From NCBI GenBank assembly GCA_007136565.1, contig SLGS01000160.1:1-18096 (forward strand): a stretch of 18,096 nt of DNA, read 5' to 3'. Position 1 is the stretch's first letter; every line of letters begins with the position of its first letter. Below are positions 1 through 6,609 of this stretch, in pieces. Under the pieces are notes generated by a model, which worked only from the letters and a program-made list of their open reading frames with translations, had not been told where the DNA came from and ran no database searches. A program made the translations under genes and the position numbers. The stretch comes from Clostridia bacterium. GTDB lineage: Bacteria > Bacillota > Sulfobacillia > SLMV01.

Positions 1-1
1 C

Positions 2-670
2 ATCGCGAATCCGGCCGCGGAGATCCCACCCACCGATGACCGAAAACTCGACGTCGCCGGCCTCGTGGGCGCGGACGGCTACATCTCCGTATCCTACGAC
101 CTCGGATTGAAGGAACCTTACGTGGGAACTTCCCGGTTGGTCAACGGCGAAGTCGCCACCGATATCGCCTACTACCTGACCACCTCAGAGCAGCTTTCGT
201 CTTCGGTGGGAATCGGTGTGCTGGTGGGAGCGCGGGGACAGGTACAGGGTGCCGGGGGATTCCTCCTCCAGGCCCTTCCCAACCCCTCCGCGGATGAAGA
301 GGTCGTCCGCGCCCGGGAGCGAGCGATAGACTTGATGGTGCGCCGTTCAGGAGAAGTCGATTCGGTGAGCCATCTCGTGGGAGAGGGCGCCGACGCCCAG
401 GACCTGGCCTCCCGATTGCTCGAGGACCTTCCCTTCCGGGAAATCGGCGCGGATTCTTTGCGCTTTCGCTGCACCTGCGACCGGGAGAGGGTCACCGGCA
501 TTCTCGCTTCCATGGAAGACGAGGAACTGGGAAAGATCTTCGAAGACCGCGAGAACGCCGAGGTAACCTGCGAGTTCTGTCGCAGGAGGTACTCGGTCAA
601 AAGAGAAGAGATCGATGCCGTGCGCGGGAACACCGCACCCGATGGGGGGAACGATACCCTTGGCCGATGA
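2..670 (+). CDS. hslO: Hsp33 redox-regulated chaperonin, C-terminal part (5' end cut by window)
   Basis: Hsp33 is a cytoplasmic holdase chaperone switched on by oxidation, when its C-terminal zinc is released. The reading frame is open from base 2, so the start lies outside the window. The visible text carries family hallmarks: LGLKEPYVG, the stretch around YYLTTSEQ, and the zinc module near the end, a CxC pair (codons 470-478) followed by a CxxC pair (codons 569-580). All four zinc cysteines are present, so this should be the redox-sensing form. After the zinc module there is a short unconserved tail. The stop overlaps the likely TTG start of the asparaginase gene by 11 bases, which suggests one transcript. 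The family call is secure; regulation cannot be judged without the upstream region. Confidence 0.95.
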   Translation: MANPAAEIPPTDDRKLDVAGLVGADGYISVSYDLGLKEPYVGTSRLVNGEVATDIAYYLTTSEQLSSSVGIGVLVGARGQVQGAGGFLLQALPNPSADEEVVRARERAIDLMVRRSGEVDSVSHLVGEGADAQDLASRLLEDLPFREIGADSLRFRCTCDRERVTGILASMEDEELGKIFEDRENAEVTCEFCRRRYSVKREEIDAVRGNTAPDGGNDTLGR

Positions 671-1628
671 AAAGGACCCCGAAAACGACAATACTTTCCG
701 CATTACCCTTCTCGCCACCGGGGGCACCATCGCCTTTAGGGCCGGTCGGATGCGCCTGGAGGCCAGCGATCTCATCGACACGGTACTCGACGATATCGCC
801 CCGGACGGCATAACCCTCGTCGGGAAGGATCTGAAGGGAGTTCCGTCCACGTCCTTAACTCCCTCGGACATCCTCGATATCGTCGGCGAGGCGGAAGCGG
901 CACTGGAAGACTCCGACGCGGTGATCATCACCCACGGTACGGACACGATGGAGGAAACCGGGTATCTCCTGGGCCTCCACTGGAATCGAGAAGAGCCCAT
1001 AGTCCTCACCGGTGCCATGAGGCCGGCTACGTCCCCCGGGTCCGATGGCCCGCGAAACCTACTGGCATCGTGCCTCGTGGCGGCGAATTCCCAAACCATC
1101 GGCAAAGGTCCGCTGGCCGTCATGCACGACAAGATATTCGCCGCGGACGACATCACGAAAATCCACACCTGGGATACGGACACCTTCGTCGCCAACTCGG
1201 GTCCCATGGGATGGGTGGATCCCTGGAACCGGGTCACCTACGTCCACGACTCGACCGTCGAGAGGACCACCCTTCCCCGTCCCGGTGGCTATTCGGAACC
1301 GGTCGCGGTGGTGACCGTCGGCCTCGGTAGCGACGGGTCCGAGATCGATGCCCTCTTCGCGGGCGGCTACAGGGGCGTGGTCTTGGCCACCGCCGGGCGC
1401 GGCGGAATACCCCGGTCGATGCGGGAATCCCTGCGATCGGCCATGGCCGGGGGTATGGTCGTGGCGGCCAGCTCGCGCTGCCCCCTGGGCGGCGTGCACC
1501 GCTCCTCGGGCGACGACGGGATACTGTGGACCGGGATGCTGAATCCGCACAAGGCGAGGCTCTTGCTCATGACGGGCATGGCCCTCCACGGGACGGACCG
1601 AGCGGCCCTGGCGAAGATTTTCCGATAA
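660..1628 (+). CDS. L-asparaginase (cytoplasmic)
   Basis: Hydrolyses L-asparagine to aspartate and ammonia. With a TTG start at 660 the protein is 322 residues, a normal family length. It shows TGGTIA with nucleophile T23, HGTDTM with the T94-D95 pair, and the lysine K167 in DDITKIHT that completes the second catalytic triad; GAMRPATSPGSDGP is also typical. There is no signal peptide, so it is cytoplasmic, although the DDITK region resembles type II enzymes. An in-frame ATG at 615 is possible but would lie deep inside Hsp33. The TTG at 660 has a run of six G residues (645-650) about 9 bases upstream and places TGGTIA at the usual distance from the N terminus. It is followed closely by the response regulator gene (23-base gap). 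Substrate preference (Asn versus Gln or another amide) cannot be read from the motifs. Confidence 0.93.
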   Translation: MADEKDPENDNTFRITLLATGGTIAFRAGRMRLEASDLIDTVLDDIAPDGITLVGKDLKGVPSTSLTPSDILDIVGEAEAALEDSDAVIITHGTDTMEETGYLLGLHWNREEPIVLTGAMRPATSPGSDGPRNLLASCLVAANSQTIGKGPLAVMHDKIFAADDITKIHTWDTDTFVANSGPMGWVDPWNRVTYVHDSTVERTTLPRPGGYSEPVAVVTVGLGSDGSEIDALFAGGYRGVVLATAGRGGIPRSMRESLRSAMAGGMVVAASSRCPLGGVHRSSGDDGILWTGMLNPHKARLLLMTGMALHGTDRAALAKIFR

Positions 1629-1651
1629 AGACGCGAAGGGTGGGCAACTCC

Positions 1652-2344
1652 TTGTCATCTCTTCGAATTCTAGTAATCGAGGATGACCCCAACATTACCA
1701 AGATCCTTTCCCTGTACCTCGAGAGGGAGGGGTTCTCGGTGATGACCACCGACAACGGTGAGGAGGGCCTTCGCCTATTGGAAGAGGACGAACCAGATCT
1801 CGTGATCCTGGATATAATGCTTCCCGGCATCGACGGCTGGGAGGTTTGCCGACGCATTCGCAAGGAACACGCCATCCCGGTGATCATGTTGACCGCCCTG
1901 GACTCGACCCACGACAAGGTAACGGGCTTGGAGCTCGGGGGCGACGACTACATAACGAAACCCTTCGACCCACAGGAGATGATAGCACGGGTCCGCGCAG
2001 TCGTTCGCAGGAGCGCGGACAGCATTCGTGGCCCCAGGTTGTCCTTTTCGGATTTCGCCGTCGACCGGGACCAAAGGCGGGTGACCCGCGACGGCGAGGA
2101 CGTACACCTGACGGCCAAGGAATTCGACCTGCTTTGGCTCCTCTCCAACCATCCCGGCCAGGTGTTCACCCGGGATCAGCTCCTGGATCGCATCTGGGGT
2201 TACGAGTTCTACGGAAACATCCGCACGGTCGACGTGCACATCAGGCATCTTCGCGAGAAGTTGGAACCCGATCCCGATCATCCCAGGTATATCCTCACCG
2301 TGTGGGGAGTGGGCTACAAGTTCGAGGGGAGACCTTCGACATGA
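1652..2344 (+). CDS. OmpR/PhoB-family response regulator
   Basis: DNA-binding transcription factor of a two-component system, 230 residues. The receiver domain (about 1-120) has the acidic pocket E10-D11-D12, phospho-acceptor D54 in VILDIMLP, T81 and K103 in KPF. The C-terminal winged helix (about 130-228) has the family pattern from LTAKEFDLLW through TVDVHIRHLREKLE to GVGYKF. I chose TTG at 1652 because it gives the usual short lead before RILVIEDD and has GAAGGGTGGG 7 bases upstream; an ATG at 1526 would add 42 residues that are asparaginase sequence in another frame. Its stop overlaps the start of the sensor kinase (ATGA), so the two form one system. The stimulus and target genes are unknown. 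Its position after asparaginase does not prove it controls that gene. Confidence 0.95.
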   Translation: MSSLRILVIEDDPNITKILSLYLEREGFSVMTTDNGEEGLRLLEEDEPDLVILDIMLPGIDGWEVCRRIRKEHAIPVIMLTALDSTHDKVTGLELGGDDYITKPFDPQEMIARVRAVVRRSADSIRGPRLSFSDFAVDRDQRRVTRDGEDVHLTAKEFDLLWLLSNHPGQVFTRDQLLDRIWGYEFYGNIRTVDVHIRHLREKLEPDPDHPRYILTVWGVGYKFEGRPST

Positions 2345-3780
2345 GGAGCATCCGAAGCCAACTTACCCTATCCCACATCGGCATGGCCGCCCTGGTCATA
2401 GCCCTGATGTTCTTACTCTCGGGGGGCATGCTGAGATCGTACCTCCTGGATGAAGCCCGGGATTCCCTGGTATCACGGGGTGAAAACATGGGCCGACTGA
2501 TGTCCATGGAGATGGTGGCCCGCGGGCCGCGGATGAGACACGACGACAATTTCCAGGCGTGGATGCACATCACCGGAGCGGCGGCCGACGTGGATTTCAT
2601 AGTCCTCTCCGCCTCGGGAGAACCCCTCGCCTATTCCCTCCGCCCCGAGATCCTCGAAGACCCCGTGGCTTTGGGCGACGCGACCCCGGCGCTGAGGGCC
2701 CTGGAAACCGGGGAAAGCCAAAGTGTCGATTGGACCGGCCGCGACGGAGATCCCATGGTCGCCGTCTTCGTGCCGGTCGTCTCGCGCGTGGACGGAAATA
2801 TCCTGGGAGTGGTCGCCCTCTTCCAACCCGTGAGGGCCGTGACCGAAGCCGCCGACGAGCTGCGCAACGTGGTCCTGCAAACCTCGGCCCTGGCGCTACT
2901 TTTGGCCGTGCTCGCCGGCCTATTCCTCGCCCGCCGGATCTCCAGGCCGGCCGAGGAACTCAGCGACCTGGCCCGAGCCCTGGGCCGGGGTGACCTGGAG
3001 GCGAGATCCCACGGCGACTACGCCGGTGAATTCGCCCAGCTGGCCCAACAGATGGACGAAATGGCCGAGCAGCTGGGGGAACTGCTCAGAAGTCGCACGC
3101 TGTTCGCCGCCCTGATATCGCACGAAATCCGAACGCCGATAACCACCGTTCGAGGCTTTACCCAGGCCATCCTCGACGGGGTCATCGATCCGGCGGATCA
3201 GGGACCATACCTGAAGTCGGTGCTGGACGAAACCAGGCGGATAGAGCGCCTACTGGGGGATTTGCTGCAACTGGAGAGACTGGAATCCGGCCAACTACCC
3301 CTCGAGCCCGACTGGCTCCCGGTATCCAGGTTGTTGGAGGATGCTTCTTCGAGGATCCTGCCGGCGGTACTGGAGAAGAATCTCGAGATCGATACCCGGG
3401 AACCCTCGGCAGAAGTCGAGGTATGGGCCGACGAAGAGCGGATCGCCCAGGTGCTCGGCAACCTGTTGGACAACGCGGTGCGACACTCCCCCGAATCCGG
3501 CGAGATTCGGATAAGCGCGGAGGTGTCCGGGCGGGCTATCGGGTTCTCGGTGGAGGACGAAGGGATCGGCTTTTCCGCGGAGGATCTCGAGCGCGTCTTC
3601 GACCGCTTCTACCGGGCGAGCAATGCCGGGGGCGGGGTGGGCCTGGGCCTGGCCATATCCCGGGAAATCGTGGAGCGCCACGGCGGGTACATCGAGGCGG
3701 GCGAGTCTTCCCTGGGCGGGGCCCGGGTAACCTTCACCCTCCCGAGGATCAGGACCGGTCCGTCGCGACCCATCGGATGA
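2341..3780 (+). CDS. Membrane sensor histidine kinase, partner of the upstream regulator
   Basis: 479 residues. TM1 lies at about 13-32, followed by an extracytoplasmic sensor region of about 145 residues and TM2 at about 178-200 (rich in Leu/Ala before ARRISRP). A HAMP linker follows at about 198-250, then HisKA with the phospho-accepting H261 in SHEIRTPI. The HATPase domain has the N box N374/N378 (NLLDNAVRH), G1 box DEGIGF, F box VFDRFYRA and G2 box GVGLGLAIS. All catalytic motifs are intact. The periplasmic sensor region has no cysteine cluster or other motif that tells me its ligand. The ATGA overlap with the regulator gene makes translational coupling likely. The last 32 bases overlap the end of the opposite-strand metallohydrolase gene. 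Confidence 0.95.
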   Translation: MRSIRSQLTLSHIGMAALVIALMFLLSGGMLRSYLLDEARDSLVSRGENMGRLMSMEMVARGPRMRHDDNFQAWMHITGAAADVDFIVLSASGEPLAYSLRPEILEDPVALGDATPALRALETGESQSVDWTGRDGDPMVAVFVPVVSRVDGNILGVVALFQPVRAVTEAADELRNVVLQTSALALLLAVLAGLFLARRISRPAEELSDLARALGRGDLEARSHGDYAGEFAQLAQQMDEMAEQLGELLRSRTLFAALISHEIRTPITTVRGFTQAILDGVIDPADQGPYLKSVLDETRRIERLLGDLLQLERLESGQLPLEPDWLPVSRLLEDASSRILPAVLEKNLEIDTREPSAEVEVWADEERIAQVLGNLLDNAVRHSPESGEIRISAEVSGRAIGFSVEDEGIGFSAEDLERVFDRFYRASNAGGGVGLGLAISREIVERHGGYIEAGESSLGGARVTFTLPRIRTGPSRPIG

Positions 3781-4774
3781 TCCCATCCTCTGGGCCGACC
3801 GGCTCGGCCGCGCCCTCGCGCCGCAGGCTCCCGAGGAGCGAGTGGATGGAGTCCTCGGCGATCTCCCGTTGCTCGTCGAGGACCCTGACGTTGTCCCCGT
3901 AAATCATCTCCGCCAACTCGGCGACGCTTTGGGGTTCGTAGGTGATCTCTTCCAACACGGCGGACTCCACCTCGAGGGCCCTGCGGAGGGTATTATTTAG
4001 GAAGCGCCTGCACCGGGATCGTCCCTCGGTGGGCGCCGAATGTCCCCACCCGATGAACTCGGTATCCAGGATGAGCAGTCTCTCCATACTCTTAACCCAG
4101 CTGCGAAAGTCACCCAGGGGACTGCACCTCCCGGGGCCGAACCAAAGCGGAGTATCTCCCGCCAGGATGGCTCCGAATCTCGGTAGGTAAGCGGACACGC
4201 TGCCCGGAGAGTGTCCCGGGGTGTGTAGTATCTCCACCTCGACGCTCCCCACTTCCAAGATGTCGCCATCCTGTAGCGTCTCATCGACCCTCACTGGGTA
4301 GAAACGATCGCGCAACGCCCGGTCGACGTGGTCGGAATATACTCGCTCCGATCTATTCATCTCGCCAAAGGAATCCCTGAGGGTGGTTCCGTACCGATCC
4401 ATCATGTAGTCTTCGTCGAATACCCTGAGGGGCTGTTCTATCAGGGCGCGGTCTCCCTCGTGGCAGTAAACCGGGACACCCATCTCGTCTTTGAACCAAC
4501 CGGCGTTGGCGACGTGATCGTAATGATCGTGGGTCAATAGCACCCACTCGGGGAAAACCCTGAGCCGGTGCAAAGCCTGCGTGACCTTGCGGAAGGCCTC
4601 TATGCCCATCCCCGTGTCGATGATACCACAGCGACGGCCGTCCACCAGGACGTAGATGGTCGAACGCATCTCCGAGGTGACGTCCTCACCCTCCACCTCC
4701 GAGGATCTACCCGCTCCCGGCAACGTCCCGGGCAGGTAGAAACCGAGATCGTTGGGGAGTTTCCTGATTGCCAT
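3749..4774 (-). CDS. Metallo-beta-lactamase-fold hydrolase with C-terminal helical/winged-helix-like extension
   Basis: 341 residues, cytoplasmic (no signal peptide). The dinuclear-zinc site is complete: H82, H84, D86 and H87 in THDHYDH, H188 in TPGHSPGS, D207 in LAGDT and H245 in GWGHSAPT. Residues after about 255 form a charged C-terminal region, compatible with the extra helical domain seen in LACTB2-like members and related hydrolases; this is inference. The substrate is unknown: the superfamily includes thioesterases, glyoxalase II, persulfide dioxygenases and nucleases. The start is well supported, with GGGAGGT six bases before the ATG. It is transcribed divergently from the membrane-protein pair and convergently with the kinase. 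I see no rhodanese fusion and no clear glyoxalase II signature. Confidence 0.88.
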   Translation of the reverse strand: MAIRKLPNDLGFYLPGTLPGAGRSSEVEGEDVTSEMRSTIYVLVDGRRCGIIDTGMGIEAFRKVTQALHRLRVFPEWVLLTHDHYDHVANAGWFKDEMGVPVYCHEGDRALIEQPLRVFDEDYMMDRYGTTLRDSFGEMNRSERVYSDHVDRALRDRFYPVRVDETLQDGDILEVGSVEVEILHTPGHSPGSVSAYLPRFGAILAGDTPLWFGPGRCSPLGDFRSWVKSMERLLILDTEFIGWGHSAPTEGRSRCRRFLNNTLRRALEVESAVLEEITYEPQSVAELAEMIYGDNVRVLDEQREIAEDSIHSLLGSLRREGAAEPVGPEDGIIRWVATDRS

Positions 4775-4831
4775 GGTATACCTCCCAGTTTGGTCGCCGC
4801 GCCCACGGGGTCGTCATACACCTCATGCGGG

Positions 4832-4837
4832 ATTATA
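4832..4837 (-). promoter_or_regulatory. Probable -10 element for the minus-strand metallohydrolase
   Basis: Read on the minus strand this is a perfect TATAAT, about 57 bases before the ATG at 4774. I find no good -35 at 16-18 bases; a TTGATG lies about 24 bases upstream, which is too far for normal sigma-70 spacing. It could be a weak or activator-dependent promoter. Confidence 0.4.
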
Positions 4838-4872
4838 CCCGAGCGAGCACCGGTCCCGCCACATCAAAACCC

Positions 4873-4901
4873 TTGACGCCCCCGGCGGGGTGACCTATTC
4901 T
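4873..4901 (+). promoter_or_regulatory. Strong sigma-70-type promoter for the membrane-protein pair
   Basis: TTGACG (4873-4878), exactly 17 bases, then TATTCT (4896-4901): five of six matches at both boxes with ideal spacing. The predicted transcription start is near 4908, giving a leader of about 35 bases to the TTG at 4943. The spacer contains CCCC-CGGC-GGGG, a short inverted repeat that might bind a regulator or simply reflect base composition. This is the clearest promoter in the window. Confidence 0.6.
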
Positions 4902-4942
4902 GAAATCGCGTCGCCGTGAGAACGCGTTAGGACGTGATCCGG

Positions 4943-5365
4943 TTGAATAGAGAAGATATACGCACCCTTTGGGGCACGATCCTGCTACTGGCCGGAGTAT
5001 TCTTGCCTTGGCACGCTTTCTCCTACGGATATCCCCTACCGAGCATTGCCCCGGACATAGCCCATGGAACGATCAACGGTTGGAACCTGGCGGGTGGCAA
5101 GGGCATCATCCTGATGGCCGGCACCATCGCCCTCCTGACGCTATTCCCGCATCGACCCCAGCTGGCTACGCGCATCCTGACCGCCCGCCTGTTCGCCGCC
5201 CACGCCGCGGGGACCCTCCTGCTGATCTCCGGAATAGTACCCGTCATGTTCAGATGGAACGTGGACCCCCACATCGGCCTGGCATTCACCTTCTTGGGGT
5301 ACCTGGTGATCTTCGCGACAGCCCGCCGCGCCCTGAGGCTGCACTCGGGGGGGACGCCGCATTGA
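4943..5365 (+). CDS. Small four-helix membrane protein, unknown function
   Basis: I do not recognise the family. With TTG at 4943 it is 140 residues, with hydrophobic segments at about 9-25, 54-68, 82-103 and 110-126, and a polar loop of about 28 residues between the first two (rich in Pro, Gly, Asn). The last helix ends in a basic stretch (ARRALRLH), suggesting a cytoplasmic C terminus. The start is uncertain: GTG at 4934 has AGGA only one base away, whereas TTG at 4943 has the same AGGA 10 bases upstream and is preferred. No signal-peptide cleavage motif or catalytic motif is visible. The gene follows a strong promoter and overlaps the next membrane-protein gene by four bases, so the two products probably work together. 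Confidence 0.75.
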   Translation: MNREDIRTLWGTILLLAGVFLPWHAFSYGYPLPSIAPDIAHGTINGWNLAGGKGIILMAGTIALLTLFPHRPQLATRILTARLFAAHAAGTLLLISGIVPVMFRWNVDPHIGLAFTFLGYLVIFATARRALRLHSGGTPH

Positions 5366-5814
5366 CCGCTAGGCCCCTCTCCTGGACAGTGCGAATGGCC
5401 CTGGTTTACGTGATACTACTGACACTGCTCGCCACCTACGGCCTCAATTCTTACGGTCACCTGGCGGAGGCGACGGTACCCGGGGACCCCATGGACGAGG
5501 GGCACGCCCTGTACGAGGATTTCCGTTCCTACGGTCGCTTCCTGATGATAACTTCGCTGATGCTGGGTGCTTTCTTGGGACTCTTCGCAGCCCACGCGGG
5601 ACTGAGACGCCAGAGGACGAGCGTGGGGCTCGCGGTACTGGCCCTCGGTGTCCTGGTCACCGTGATACCCTACTCCCTGCTCCCTTACTTCTACTATCCC
5701 GGCGATAGTCTGCCGGCCTGGAGAATGTGGTTGAACACCGGCTTCTATGGTTACGGGATCGCCTGGTTCGCCGGTACCCTGGCGGGTCAAGTGAACCGAT
5801 CCCGCGGCCGCTAG
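5362..5814 (+). CDS. Second small four-helix membrane protein, unknown function
   Basis: 150 residues, not recognised. The hydrophobic segments are at about 12-30, 59-79, 87-106 and 124-141. The loop between helices 1 and 2 (about 31-58) is acidic and polar; the region before helix 4 has several aromatic residues (PYFYYPGD, then WRMWLN). The C terminus is basic. The TTG start at 5362 forms a TTGA overlap with the previous stop and has a run of seven G residues upstream; an ATG at 5395 would cut into helix 1. Size and helix count match the upstream neighbour, which might mean distant paralogy or two subunits of one complex, but I see no obvious sequence identity. The stop codon lies in CTAG, shared with the opposite-strand gene. 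Confidence 0.78.
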   Translation: MTARPLSWTVRMALVYVILLTLLATYGLNSYGHLAEATVPGDPMDEGHALYEDFRSYGRFLMITSLMLGAFLGLFAAHAGLRRQRTSVGLAVLALGVLVTVIPYSLLPYFYYPGDSLPAWRMWLNTGFYGYGIAWFAGTLAGQVNRSRGR

Positions 5815-6506
5815 ACGGCACCCACCGGACAGGCCTCCTGGCAGCGTCTGCACATGATCCGTATGCCCGGTCTCAATTCGGGACACTCCCGCTCCAAGAG
5901 ATCCGGATAGGGTGCCTCACCGGTGACCATGTGATCTATGAGACAATCCTTTGCGTTGATCCGATACGGCTCGATGGCCCCGGTGGGGCAGGCATCGATG
6001 CAGGCTGTACAATCCCCGCAGGGATCTCCTTCGGCCGGACGATCGTAATCGAGCACGGCATCGGTTAAGAAGGCCGCCAGGCGCATCCTGGGTCCGTACT
6101 CCGGGTGTATTATCAGCGAACTCTTGCCCCAGGGTCCGAATCCCGCGAGCCTCCCCAGTATCTTTCGAGAGATGTTCTTCGGGTGCCCGTAGACGCGATA
6201 TCCCATCCTGCCCATTTCGTCGGCCAACCTCATGGTCGCCATCTCCATCGGGTAGTACCCGGAATAGGTCCAGCCCTCGTTGAGAGTGATGGCCGTATCC
6301 CAGGCCTCCCCGGGAGCGCTAACCCCGGTGACCACGAAGGAGGCCGCCGCCTCCAGGTAATCCCCGGGTGACCCCATGACGGTCCAATCCATCCAGTCGA
6401 TCCGGGTACCGGCGTACTCCTCCATGTCGGACGCGGGAACCGCACCGAACAGGTCCAGTCCCAGTTCCTCGGATCGCTTCTTCAGCCTTCGCGTCAGATC
6501 GTGCAT
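5811..6506 (-). CDS. QueG-like double-cluster 4Fe-4S protein (short form)
   Basis: 231 residues, related to the epoxyqueuosine reductase QueG family and its anaerobe paralogues. The N-terminal part begins with a helix and LGLDLFGAVPA, the family's typical opening. The iron-sulfur region has C163, C166, C169 and C173 in CGDCTACIDACP, then C188, C208 and the closing C219, C222 and C226 in CRRCQEACP, enough cysteines for two 4Fe-4S clusters. The protein ends five residues after the last cluster, whereas QueG (about 350-390 residues) continues. The second motif also reads CPVGAV rather than QueG's CPWN. It is therefore probably a paralogue with a different redox role; cobalamin binding is unproven. 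The ATG at 6506 has GGAGGT seven bases upstream and is preferred to a GTG five codons earlier that overlaps this ribosome site. Confidence 0.85.
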   Translation of the reverse strand: MHDLTRRLKKRSEELGLDLFGAVPASDMEEYAGTRIDWMDWTVMGSPGDYLEAAASFVVTGVSAPGEAWDTAITLNEGWTYSGYYPMEMATMRLADEMGRMGYRVYGHPKNISRKILGRLAGFGPWGKSSLIIHPEYGPRMRLAAFLTDAVLDYDRPAEGDPCGDCTACIDACPTGAIEPYRINAKDCLIDHMVTGEAPYPDLLERECPELRPGIRIMCRRCQEACPVGAV

Positions 6507-6609
6507 TTGATACACCTCCACAGGAGTATTTCCCGGGGGACCCCCGAAAGCCTTCAGGTTTGCTTCCCGCGGTGCAGAGGCAAACTATTGATATGTAGCG
6601 AGGGGAGGG

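Noticed and set aside
347..1237. Long minus-strand open frame of 296 codons opposite Hsp33 and asparaginase
   Set aside because: It is rich in Ser, Arg and Pro, has no recognisable domain, and lies antisense to two clear genes; high GC makes such shadow frames common.
1846..2340. Possible 165-codon N-terminal extension of the histidine kinase
   Set aside because: It is the regulator gene read in another frame; the ATG at 2341 gives the normal short lead before TM1.
3749..4774. Persulfide dioxygenase (sulfur-linked) identity for the metallohydrolase
   Set aside because: It has a full dinuclear ligand set including D86 and H245 and a C-terminal extension, is far from the YeeE genes and on the other strand; nothing ties it to sulfur.
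6507..6609. Divergent promoter pair between the iron-sulfur gene and the permease
   Set aside because: I looked on both strands and found no -35/-10 pair with good matches and spacing, although a promoter must exist nearby.
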